Of a stretch of DNA of 8,303 nucleotides, positions 1 through 5,853 are shown piece by piece; position 1 is the stretch's first letter; each line of letters starts with the position of its first letter. The notes beneath the pieces are model-generated. The model had not been told where the DNA came from, did not search any database, and saw only the letters and a list, made by a program, of their open reading frames with translations. Where the stretch lies: contig NHHQ01000130.1 of NCBI GenBank assembly GCA_002170915.1, positions 14,398 to 22,700 on the forward strand, given 5' to 3'. Source of the stretch: Rhodospirillaceae bacterium TMED167 (GTDB taxonomy: Bacteria > Pseudomonadota > Alphaproteobacteria > Rhodospirillales_A > UBA2165). The translations under genes were made by a program, and so were the position numbers.

Positions 1-468
1 GGTCGCTTGTCGCCAGATTATTATTGTATGGATGGGACTATTCCACGTTCGCGATTGCCGGAGGTCATCTCCAGAATGAAGGGTCTCTCCAAAGAGTTTG
101 GCCTCGAGGTCGCTAACGTATTTCATGCCGGAGATGGCAACCTGCATCCTCTCATTCTCTATAATGCCAACACCCCCGGCGAGCTTGAAAAGGCAGAGCA
201 TCTCGGGGCGGAAATCCTTAAGCTGTGTGTCGACGTGGGCGGCGTGCTAACGGGCGAACATGGAGTTGGTGTAGAAAAACGCGATTTGATGGGCACTATG
301 TTTACGGAAACTGATCTAAATCATCAGCAGCGAGTGAAATGCAGTTTTGATCCTGACTCCCTGCTAAACCCTGGAAAGGTCTTCCCGACACTTCATCGGT
401 GTGCGGAGCTCGGCCGCGTCCATGTTCATGGCGGCGAGACGCGCTTTCCCGGCGTCCCAAGATTCTAG
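1..468 (+). CDS. glcD: Glycolate oxidase FAD-linked subunit GlcD (C-terminal part)
   Basis: This is the last 155 codons of the FAD-binding catalytic subunit of glycolate oxidase, which oxidises glycolate to glyoxylate together with GlcE and GlcF and passes electrons to the membrane quinone pool. The reading frame is open from base 1, so the true start lies outside the window. Fragment residues 42-50 read HAGDGNLHP and residues 80-94 carry GGVLTGEHGVGVEKR; both are hallmark segments of the C-terminal FAD-oxidase domain of the GlcD/D-lactate dehydrogenase/vanillyl-alcohol oxidase family. The end, LNPGKVFPTLHRCAELG followed by a short HVHGG tail, is typical of GlcD rather than of D-lactate dehydrogenases. 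glcE starts 17 bp after the stop and glcF follows, which confirms the assignment. No frameshift is visible in this part. Confidence 0.95.
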   Translation, partial: GRLSPDYYCMDGTIPRSRLPEVISRMKGLSKEFGLEVANVFHAGDGNLHPLILYNANTPGELEKAEHLGAEILKLCVDVGGVLTGEHGVGVEKRDLMGTMFTETDLNHQQRVKCSFDPDSLLNPGKVFPTLHRCAELGRVHVHGGETRFPGVPRF

Positions 469-485
469 CATTCCGACGTACGATT

Positions 486-1703
486 ATGACCGACCAACTG
501 TTTCAGCCGGCAACCACAGAAGATCTTCGAGATATTATTATCGATGCCAGGGAGCAGGCGCGACCATTAAGCATAGAGGGCGGTGCCACCAAATCCGGTT
601 GGGGCCAGGCCCCCCCGGCAGGCGATCGGGTTGAGACTGGAAAATTCGACGCCATCGATCTTTACGAACCTGCGGAACTCGTTCTCACGGCGAAATCAGG
701 GACATCGCTGTCTGATATTGAAGCGCTGCTGGCCGACCATAACCAACATCTCGCTTTTGAGCCGCCGGATTTACGGGGGCTATACGAAACGGCTCACTCT
801 GCGCAAACATTGGGTGGTGTCGTGGCCTGTAATTTATCAGGATCTCGGCGCATTCAAGCTGGCGCTGCGCGGGATCATGTGTTGGGGTTTGAGGCCGTGA
901 GCGGTAGGGGGGAAGTGTTCAAGTCCGGTGGCCGCGTGGTCAAGAATGTGACGGGGTTTGATTTATCGAAACTGATGGCGGGGTCGTTCGGAACATTGGC
1001 CGTCATGACGTCTCTTTCCATCAAAGTATTACCGCTTCCTGAGAAAACGCGAACGCTGCTGGTGCTGGGTCTTGATGAAGCACAGGCCGTCCGTGCCATG
1101 ACCAAGGCTTTGCAGAGCCCGCACGAGGTCAATGCCGCAGCGTATCTTGCCCCGGCGCAAGCGCGCCATTCTGCCGTCGGCTACGTATCAGGCGCGGGTC
1201 AAGCGATCACTGCTCTGCGTATACAAGGGCCCGGACCGTCGGTCTCTGCCCGGCTCGCGGAATTATACCACCTGTTTGGTGAAGTCGGCGACATTGAAGA
1301 GCTTCACGCCCATAATTCAAAAACGCTCTGGCAGGAGATTTGTAACGTTGCTCCGTTATTGCCAAATCCGGCCACCGCCATCTGGAGAATGTCGCTCCCT
1401 CCGGCCTCCAGTCCTGCCGTTGCGGCACGCTTGAGAGCGTTGGAAGGCGCTGAGATGTACCTGGACTGGGGCGGCGGGCTCATTTGGCTAGCGGTTCCTA
1501 ATATGAGAGATGCTAGCGCTGGAACTGTGCGGGCGTGCCTGACCGCGTGCGGTGGACATGCCACGCTGATGCGGTCTAACGATGAAACTAAGACAAATGT
1601 TCCTGTATTCCAGCCCTTGCCTGAGGCGATTGCAGCATTAACCTCGTCTTTAAAATCTAATTTCGATCCAGCCGATATCTTAAATCCCGGCCGGATGAGG
1701 TAG
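486..1703 (+). CDS. glcE: Glycolate oxidase FAD-binding subunit GlcE
   Basis: This encodes the second FAD-binding subunit of glycolate oxidase (405 aa; E. coli GlcE is about 350 aa). The N-terminal half is a PCMH-type FAD-binding fold. GGVVACNLSGSRR lies at residues 110-122 and KNVTGFDLSKLMAGSFGTL at 153-171, both diagnostic of GlcE. The C-terminal half is less conserved and ends in DPADILNPGRM, the usual closing motif of FAD oxidases. I chose the ATG at 486 because MTDQLFQPATTEDL begins like other GlcE proteins. The frame stays open back to 399, but that part would overlap the end of glcD and encodes an arginine-rich stretch with no family resemblance. No clear Shine-Dalgarno precedes 486, so translation may be coupled to glcD, whose stop is 17 bp upstream. 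glcF begins 10 bp after its stop. Confidence 0.94.
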   Translation: MTDQLFQPATTEDLRDIIIDAREQARPLSIEGGATKSGWGQAPPAGDRVETGKFDAIDLYEPAELVLTAKSGTSLSDIEALLADHNQHLAFEPPDLRGLYETAHSAQTLGGVVACNLSGSRRIQAGAARDHVLGFEAVSGRGEVFKSGGRVVKNVTGFDLSKLMAGSFGTLAVMTSLSIKVLPLPEKTRTLLVLGLDEAQAVRAMTKALQSPHEVNAAAYLAPAQARHSAVGYVSGAGQAITALRIQGPGPSVSARLAELYHLFGEVGDIEELHAHNSKTLWQEICNVAPLLPNPATAIWRMSLPPASSPAVAARLRALEGAEMYLDWGGGLIWLAVPNMRDASAGTVRACLTACGGHATLMRSNDETKTNVPVFQPLPEAIAALTSSLKSNFDPADILNPGRMR

Positions 1704-1713
1704 GGATAGCCCT

Positions 1714-3003
1714 ATGCAAACAAATTTCACATTAGATCAGCTGGCCCGTCCTGATCTGCAGGAAATGGAGTCCATTCTCCGGAAATGCGTTCACTGCGGG
1801 TTTTGCCTCTCTGCCTGTCCAACATACAGCATTCTAGGAGATGAACGTGATAGTCCGCGGGGACGTATTTATCTCATCAAGGACCTCATTGAGAGCGAGG
1901 GAGCCTCAGTGGATGCCGTTGCGCCTCACATTGATAAATGTCTCTCCTGCTTGGCGTGCACGACTGTCTGCCCGTCCGGTGTCGATTACCGGCATTATGT
2001 GGACTATGCCCGGAAGCAAATAGAAGGGCTATATCGCCGGTCCTTTGGGGATAAGGTATTTAGGAAACTTGTGGGTCGACTAATTTCGAGTCCCCGAATT
2101 TTTAGGGCAGCGCTTTTATGGGCTCGGTATCTCAAACCGTTTGCCGAGCTGGCGGGCCGCCGGTTTGTACCGGCACTGGGCATGGCGCCGGCGCACGTCC
2201 TCGCCAACCAAATTCTAACCGGGCGGCAGGTGTATCCGGCCGAAGGTGCCAGACGCCAGCGCGTGGCGTTATTGGCAGGCTGCGCCCAGCAGGTGCTTCG
2301 GCCCTCCATCAACCAGTCAACCATCCGCGTTCTCAACCGGCTTGGATGTGATGTCGTAGTCGTTAAGGGAGAGGCGTGTTGTGGCGCGCTGGTCCATCAC
2401 CTTGGCGAGGAGACAGCGTCCCGAAATAGCGCCCGAGGATTGATCGCGGCCTGGGAAAAGGAGCGAGACCAAGAGGGTTTGGATGCCATTATAGTCAACA
2501 CGTCCGGTTGCGGCTCTCATGTCAAAGATTTTGGGCATCTCTTCCAGGATGACGATGAGTGGCGCGCCCCGGCCATGCGGGTGGCTTCTCTGACAAAAGA
2601 CGTTTCCGAAATTGTCGCTGACTTGGGGCTGCCGGAAGGTCGCGCTGCCGGCGGCGGTACCCGGGTTGCTTATCATGCGCCCTGTACCCTGCTGCACGGT
2701 CAAAAAATCGACACGCTCCCAGAACGGCTACTCGAACAGGCAGGGTTTGAAGTGATGCCGATGAAAGAGAAACATTTTTGCTGTGGATCGGCCGGCATTT
2801 ACAACCTCATCCAGTCGGAGATCGCCGACATGCTCAAAGAGAGGCGTCAACAAACAATCCGGGATATGCCCGTCGCGTTTGTTGCGACGGGAAACATAGG
2901 CTGCCAGCGTCAGCTCCAATCCGGCCTGGAGACACCGGTCGTCCACATGGTTGAGTTGCTAGATTGGGCGTTGGGCGGTTCAAAGCCGTCTCTAATCCCG
3001 TGA
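1714..3003 (+). CDS. glcF: Glycolate oxidase iron-sulfur subunit GlcF
   Basis: This encodes the iron-sulfur electron-transfer subunit of glycolate oxidase (429 aa; E. coli GlcF is 407 aa). Two 4Fe-4S ferredoxin motifs are visible: C25, C28, C31, C35 (in CVHCGFCLSACP) and C76, C79, C82, C86 (in CLSCLACTTVCP). Two cysteine-rich CCG domains follow: C190, C222-C223 and C266 in the first, C324, C356-C357 and C397 in the second. This is the standard layout shared with LutA/GlpC/HdrB-type proteins and is complete here. The ATG at 1714 is 10 bp downstream of the glcE stop, with a GAGG at 1697-1700 as a rather distant possible ribosome binding site. The order glcD-glcE-glcF on one strand marks a single operon. 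Confidence 0.95.
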   Translation: MQTNFTLDQLARPDLQEMESILRKCVHCGFCLSACPTYSILGDERDSPRGRIYLIKDLIESEGASVDAVAPHIDKCLSCLACTTVCPSGVDYRHYVDYARKQIEGLYRRSFGDKVFRKLVGRLISSPRIFRAALLWARYLKPFAELAGRRFVPALGMAPAHVLANQILTGRQVYPAEGARRQRVALLAGCAQQVLRPSINQSTIRVLNRLGCDVVVVKGEACCGALVHHLGEETASRNSARGLIAAWEKERDQEGLDAIIVNTSGCGSHVKDFGHLFQDDDEWRAPAMRVASLTKDVSEIVADLGLPEGRAAGGGTRVAYHAPCTLLHGQKIDTLPERLLEQAGFEVMPMKEKHFCCGSAGIYNLIQSEIADMLKERRQQTIRDMPVAFVATGNIGCQRQLQSGLETPVVHMVELLDWALGGSKPSLIP

Positions 3004-3058
3004 TTGTCCATTCAAACGCTGAGCCTCGAAATTATACGAAGACATATGGATTGAACTG

Positions 3059-3442
3059 ATGCTATGGGGATCTGTTATCCTGCTCCTGGCCATGAATTCG
3101 GGTAAGTTAGACGCCGCGCTGGCGCTATTTGATGAACTTGTTGGGCTTAAACCTGACTTTGCGGAAGGTTGGAACAAACGCGCGATGGTCTTTTATCTTA
3201 TGACGTCTTATGGCGCCTCGATGCGCGATATCGCGCGATCCCTTGAGCTGGAACCTCGCCATTTTGGTGCACTGTCGGGTCTTGGGCTGATTAATCAGGC
3301 AATTGGCCGCCCGGAAGTGGCTATTATGGCTTTTGAAAAGGCCTCGGAAAACTATCCCCATCTTCCAACATGGGGGGAGAATATTCGGGAAATGATAAAA
3401 ATCTGCGCGGCAAAAAAATTTAAAACGTTACTCGGCGTCTAA
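3059..3442 (+). CDS. TPR-repeat protein, probably N-terminally truncated
   Basis: This encodes 127 residues made of tetratricopeptide-like helical pairs. Residues 14-36 (SGKLDAALALFDELVGLKPDFAE), about 37-68 (ending LARSLELEP-like, here IARSLELEPRHFG) and about 69-103 (ALSGLGLINQAIG then AFEKASENYPHLP) form three successive units. FAEGWNKRA and LEPRHFGALSGLGLI are strongly reminiscent of a TPR family common in alphaproteobacteria, whose members usually have a signal peptide and about 60 further N-terminal residues. Here the frame is open only back to a TGA at 3020-3022. The in-frame bases before the ATG would encode YEDIWIEL, which resembles the family's region upstream of the repeats, yet contain no ATG, GTG or TTG. 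No good Shine-Dalgarno precedes 3059. It may be a decayed remnant or a shortened but functional gene. It lies 55 bp after glcF and may be read through from that operon. The partner and function are unknown. Confidence 0.6.
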   Translation: MLWGSVILLLAMNSGKLDAALALFDELVGLKPDFAEGWNKRAMVFYLMTSYGASMRDIARSLELEPRHFGALSGLGLINQAIGRPEVAIMAFEKASENYPHLPTWGENIREMIKICAAKKFKTLLGV

Positions 3443-4566
3443 TATCCCATCATACCGAAGACACCCTGGGCCTTGGAGGGGCCAGTCGAGAGGGCAAGCA
3501 TGTTTTCGACCAACCCGTTATTGAGGCTCGAGAGCAGATTTATATTGTCGAGAGCGAGCCGGAGTTTTACATCCGCCGCTTTAGAGACGGCCTTTGAGGC
3601 ATCCAATTCTTCAGCTCTGATCCGATCTTTTTCATCTTCAAAGTTTTCTATTTTTGAATTTACGAGATCTATCCGCCCCTCGAGGAGTGCCGTGTCGGCG
3701 ATAATCGGCGCGCCCTTCCTGGCGAGGGTACTCAAAGCCGCATCAATGTCATTAATCGCCGCTTGCACGGATGTGTCGTTGGTGAAATCGCCGTAATATT
3801 GAGACTGTAAAAGCCCGAGGCCCACCCGCGTGACGGTGCCTGAGAGAGATCCCGACCCTCCGTAGGTTACAGCGCCAGTGGCGGCATCGTAACTGTCGAC
3901 GGTCAGCCCCTCAGCGGGAATGGACAGGCCAGTCTGCTCTCCTGAACTGTCGTTCTTGTACTGATAGAACGTGTTATCTCGGCCATCCAGGCGCCAGTTC
4001 AAACCAGCGGCGTCGGTGACCTGAAAATCAATACCGAGGAAGGAGCCTTCAATAACGGCGAACCCGGCCCCTTTGTCACTGGTCGGGGTAAAGATTGTAT
4101 CTGTTATCCAATCTGGCCCTTGTGTATTACCAACGAGATTAACGTTTCTGTAACCGTCAACCGTGACGTTTGCGCCACTCACTCTTGAATTGATGTCTCT
4201 GATGAAACCGTCGAAGGCATCGGCGGCGGCGGCTCGGTCCGTGCTAGAAGTCGATCCCAATATTTGATTGAGCTCTGTCTTGGCGTTGTTTAAGTACTTC
4301 TCGGTCCATTCAAGAGCGCTACGGGCTTTATTCGCCGCCGCGACATTATCAGCGACCTTATCCTTGAACTTGGTCATCCGTGCGATTTCTTTAGAGGCAC
4401 GTAGGTAGTCAGCGCGTTCGAAGTTAACAGCGACGTCGGCCCGTTCTTCGCGATTTCGTTCGACCAGCTTCCTGGTAATGAGTGCAATAGAATCCTGTGA
4501 ATTGAACTGATTTCGCGCCAAATGAGTATTTACGATTTCAGTTATGGACACGGAACCGCTCACCAT
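3439..4566 (-). CDS. Divergent flagellin-like protein
   Basis: A 375-aa protein with the flagellin/FlgL plan: helical N- and C-terminal ends predicted to pack together and a variable glycine- and serine-rich middle. Residues 1-120 are helical and heptad-like (LARNQFNSQDSIALITRKLVE, then AAANKARSALEWTEKYLNNAKTELNQIL). Residues 121-148 (INSRVSGANVTVDGYRNVNLVG) match the flagellin segment that ends in a 'YNGVNLL'-type motif. Residues 264-360 resemble the flagellin C-terminus, with AAINDIDAALSTLARKGAP, a heptad region at 294-326, and LALDNINLLSSLNNGLVENMLAL near the end. The usual LSTGKKVNSA-type segment near residue 35 is not recognisable. There is no signal peptide, as expected for export through the flagellar type III system. 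The ATG at 4566 is fixed by an in-frame TAA immediately upstream and has GGAAG 4 nt before it. No other flagellar gene is nearby. Assignment as filament subunit versus hook-associated protein is uncertain. Confidence 0.72.
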   Translation of the reverse strand: MVSGSVSITEIVNTHLARNQFNSQDSIALITRKLVERNREERADVAVNFERADYLRASKEIARMTKFKDKVADNVAAANKARSALEWTEKYLNNAKTELNQILGSTSSTDRAAAADAFDGFIRDINSRVSGANVTVDGYRNVNLVGNTQGPDWITDTIFTPTSDKGAGFAVIEGSFLGIDFQVTDAAGLNWRLDGRDNTFYQYKNDSSGEQTGLSIPAEGLTVDSYDAATGAVTYGGSGSLSGTVTRVGLGLLQSQYYGDFTNDTSVQAAINDIDAALSTLARKGAPIIADTALLEGRIDLVNSKIENFEDEKDRIRAEELDASKAVSKAADVKLRLALDNINLLSSLNNGLVENMLALSTGPSKAQGVFGMMGY

Positions 4567-4570
4567 TTAG

Positions 4571-4575
4571 CTTCC
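4571..4575 (-). promoter_or_regulatory. Ribosome binding site of the flagellin-like gene
   Basis: On the minus strand GGAAG lies 4 nt before the ATG at 4566. It is a partial Shine-Dalgarno match and is weaker than the AAGGAG serving the upstream mini-ORF. An in-frame TAA directly precedes the ATG, so no earlier start in this frame is possible. Confidence 0.5.
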
Positions 4576-4586
4576 ATCTTGAATTG

Positions 4587-4610
4587 CTACTCTTGATTGT
4601 GATTTGGCAT
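4587..4610 (-). CDS. Possible seven-codon leader peptide (MPNHNQE) before the flagellin-like gene
   Basis: On the minus strand a complete mini-ORF encoding MPNHNQE and ending in TAG starts with ATG at 4610-4608. It has the best Shine-Dalgarno on this transcript: AAGGAG at 4621-4616, 5 nt before the ATG. Its stop is 20 nt before the flagellin-like start and it is in a different frame, so the two cannot be one protein without a frameshift. Ribosomes recruited here could reinitiate at the weaker downstream site or hold translation back. That the ORF is translated is inferred only from this arrangement. It could also be a chance ATG after a site used for another purpose. Confidence 0.35.
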   Translation of the reverse strand: MPNHNQE

Positions 4611-4784
4611 TATAACTCCTTTTTTCATATCAAAAATAGATTAATGCTGAGTAAACCTGTTGTCGGCCTTGTCCGGAGATGGTCTCAATCATGTGACATT
4701 GGAGAGGCTCATTTGTGACCTCCTGCATGTCTCCATGTGTTCACGGGCCAATCCATGGTCTAATAACATCAAAACAAAATATAG

Positions 4785-4790
4785 AAGGAG
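4785..4790 (+). promoter_or_regulatory. Ribosome binding site of the SDR gene
   Basis: AAGGAG lies 9 nt before the ATG at 4800, a strong Shine-Dalgarno that fixes this start. An overlapping open frame beginning at 4715 has no comparable site and is rejected. Confidence 0.8.
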
Positions 4791-4799
4791 TTATTTCCC

Positions 4800-5504
4800 A
4801 TGAGCGATCAGGATGTTGCCCTTATTGTCGGGGCGGGTTCCGGGCTAAGTGCCTCTTTGGCCCGACGGTTTTCCAATGCCGGGATGAAAGTCGCACTCGC
4901 AGCGCGAGATACTGAAAAGCTAGTAGGCATACAATCCGAGACAGGGGCGCGCCTTTATGCCTGTGATACAGTGGAGATCAGTCAGGTACACGCTTTGTTT
5001 GAGTCGGTAGTGCGTGACCTGGGTACGCCGACGGTTGTCGTCTCAAATGCCAGCTCTCGCGTCCGGGGCACGATAACAGAGATTGATCCTGGCGAAGTCA
5101 AGAAAGCGGTGCTGATCACCGCCTATGGCGGGTTTTTAGTGGGCCAGGCCGCGGCTAAACTCATGGTGCCAGTGGGACGAGGAACGATTATGTTCACAGG
5201 GGCTTCTGCTGGTGTTAAAGGTTTTCCAATGTCTGCAACTTTTGCGATGGGCAAATTTGGTCTGCGCGGATTAGCTCAAAGTATGGCCCGCGAGCTTCAT
5301 CCCCAAAATGTACATGTGGTGCATGTGGTTGTCGATGGCGGCATTCGGGATACCAGCCGAGGGCGTATGGAAGAGCCAGATGATGACCCCGATAAATGGC
5401 TGGATCCCGAAGCGATCGCGGAGACCTATTATCATCTCCACACTCAACACCGGAGTTCCTGGTCATGGGAGATTGAGGTCAGGCCGTGGGTCGAGAAATT
5501 TTAG
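4800..5504 (+). CDS. SDR-family oxidoreductase lacking the catalytic tyrosine
   Basis: A 234-aa short-chain dehydrogenase/reductase with a Rossmann fold. The dinucleotide-binding motif is at residues 11-18 (GAGSGLSA), where the third glycine of the usual GxxxGxG is replaced by S17. The NNAG-type motif is SNAS at 82-85. The catalytic serine is probably S136 in TGASAG and the lysine is K152. The position of the YxxxK tyrosine is F148 (FAMGK). A set of proteobacterial SDR proteins with an F-A-x-x-K active site followed by LRGLAQSMARELxPQxxHVxHVVxDG is familiar to me, and this protein matches it closely, so the change looks like a family trait rather than a random mutation. The substrate is unknown and classical SDR catalysis is doubtful. 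It is cytoplasmic, with no signal or membrane segment. It is transcribed alone, divergent from the flagellin-like gene and convergent with gapR. Confidence 0.88.
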   Translation: MSDQDVALIVGAGSGLSASLARRFSNAGMKVALAARDTEKLVGIQSETGARLYACDTVEISQVHALFESVVRDLGTPTVVVSNASSRVRGTITEIDPGEVKKAVLITAYGGFLVGQAAAKLMVPVGRGTIMFTGASAGVKGFPMSATFAMGKFGLRGLAQSMARELHPQNVHVVHVVVDGGIRDTSRGRMEEPDDDPDKWLDPEAIAETYYHLHTQHRSSWSWEIEVRPWVEKF

Positions 5505-5508
5505 CGGG

Positions 5509-5751
5509 CTACATGCCGAGGGCATTTTTGTAGAGGTCCAATAACTCCTCTTGCTCCTGCCGGTCCGAGGTGTTCATTTTCCGTAAGCGCACGATTTGGC
5601 GCAGGATTTTGATGTCAAAGCCGCCAGACTTGGCTTCAGAGTAAACCTCTTTGATATCGGCAGAAAGTGAGGTTTTTTCTTCCTCCAAGCGTTCCAAACG
5701 CTCGACAAATGATAGCAACCGTTCGGATGCGATGCCGCCAACCTCGGCCAT
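5509..5751 (-). CDS. gapR: GapR family (DUF2312) DNA-binding protein
   Basis: An 80-aa protein of the DUF2312 family. The characterised member, Caulobacter GapR (about 89 aa), is a nucleoid-associated protein that binds overtwisted, AT-rich DNA ahead of replication and transcription and stimulates topoisomerases. The diagnostic features are visible: a coiled-coil start (LLSFVERLERLEEEKTSLSADIKEVYSEAK, residues 12-41), then GGFDIKILRQIVRLRK (43-58) and the C-terminal RQEQEELLDLYKNALG (64-79). The protein is slightly shorter than Caulobacter GapR because the N-terminal extension is short. The ATG at 5751 is preceded on the minus strand by GGGAG (5762-5758) at 6-nt spacing. Its stop is 4 bp from that of the convergent SDR gene. 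It lies 102 bp downstream of the N-formylglutamate amidohydrolase gene on the same strand, possibly with its own promoter. Confidence 0.92.
   Translation of the reverse strand: MAEVGGIASERLLSFVERLERLEEEKTSLSADIKEVYSEAKSGGFDIKILRQIVRLRKMNTSDRQEQEELLDLYKNALGM
5513..5529 (+). terminator. Weak candidate intrinsic terminator of the SDR gene
   Basis: A 5-bp stem (ATGCC at 5513-5517 and GGCAT at 5521-5525) with a GAG loop begins 9 nt after the SDR stop and is followed by TTTT. CTAC at 5509-5512 and GTAG at 5530-5533 could pair around it, enclosing the T run. It overlaps the last codons of gapR on the other strand, so some of the sequence is constrained by coding. The stem is short and termination efficiency is uncertain. 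Confidence 0.35.
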
Positions 5752-5757
5752 TATTTT

Positions 5758-5762
5758 CTCCC
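5758..5762 (-). promoter_or_regulatory. Ribosome binding site of gapR
   Basis: On the minus strand GGGAG lies 6 nt before the gapR ATG at 5751. This is a good Shine-Dalgarno and supports the short N-terminus. Confidence 0.65.
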
Positions 5763-5853
5763 GGAATTATTTGTAAGAAGATTCAAGAGTGGAGAAGATA
5801 CTTATAACGTTATTTGGGGGCAAGCGTCACACGCTACAAAGTCATTTCTTTGG

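Larger units (their letters stand above)
4567..4799. other. Divergent intergenic region between the flagellin-like and SDR genes
   Basis: This 233-bp region must hold promoters for both flanking genes. It is AT-rich towards both ends. A perfect 10-bp inverted repeat has arms at 4612-4621 and 4785-4794; each arm contains the AAGGAG ribosome binding site of the gene reading outwards. On the minus strand GCCGACAA (4667-4660) is one base from the -10 consensus of flagellar sigma-28 promoters (GCCGATAA), but no matching -35 is seen. On the plus strand TAATAA near 4760 could be a -10 element for the SDR gene, with no good -35. I cannot assign promoters firmly. Confidence 0.4.

Noticed and set aside
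399..485. An upstream extension of glcE starting at 399
   Set aside because: It overlaps the last codons of glcD, encodes an arginine-rich stretch unlike GlcE, and the ATG at 486 gives the family N-terminus.
4660..4667. Possible sigma-28 -10 element (GCCGACAA, minus strand) for the flagellin-like gene
   Set aside because: One mismatch in the -10 is acceptable, but no TAAA-type -35 is found at the right distance, so it is not called a promoter.
4715..4915. A 66-codon plus-strand open frame ahead of the SDR gene
   Set aside because: It overlaps the strongly initiated SDR gene, has no good ribosome binding site and encodes no recognisable protein.
5310..5332. Near-tandem repeat of catgtggt
   Set aside because: It lies inside the SDR coding sequence and simply encodes HVVHVVV, a conserved family segment.
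5823..5835. Small hairpin AGCGT-CAC-ACGCT after the amidohydrolase gene
   Set aside because: It has a 5-bp stem but no T run on the minus strand, so it does not qualify as an intrinsic terminator.
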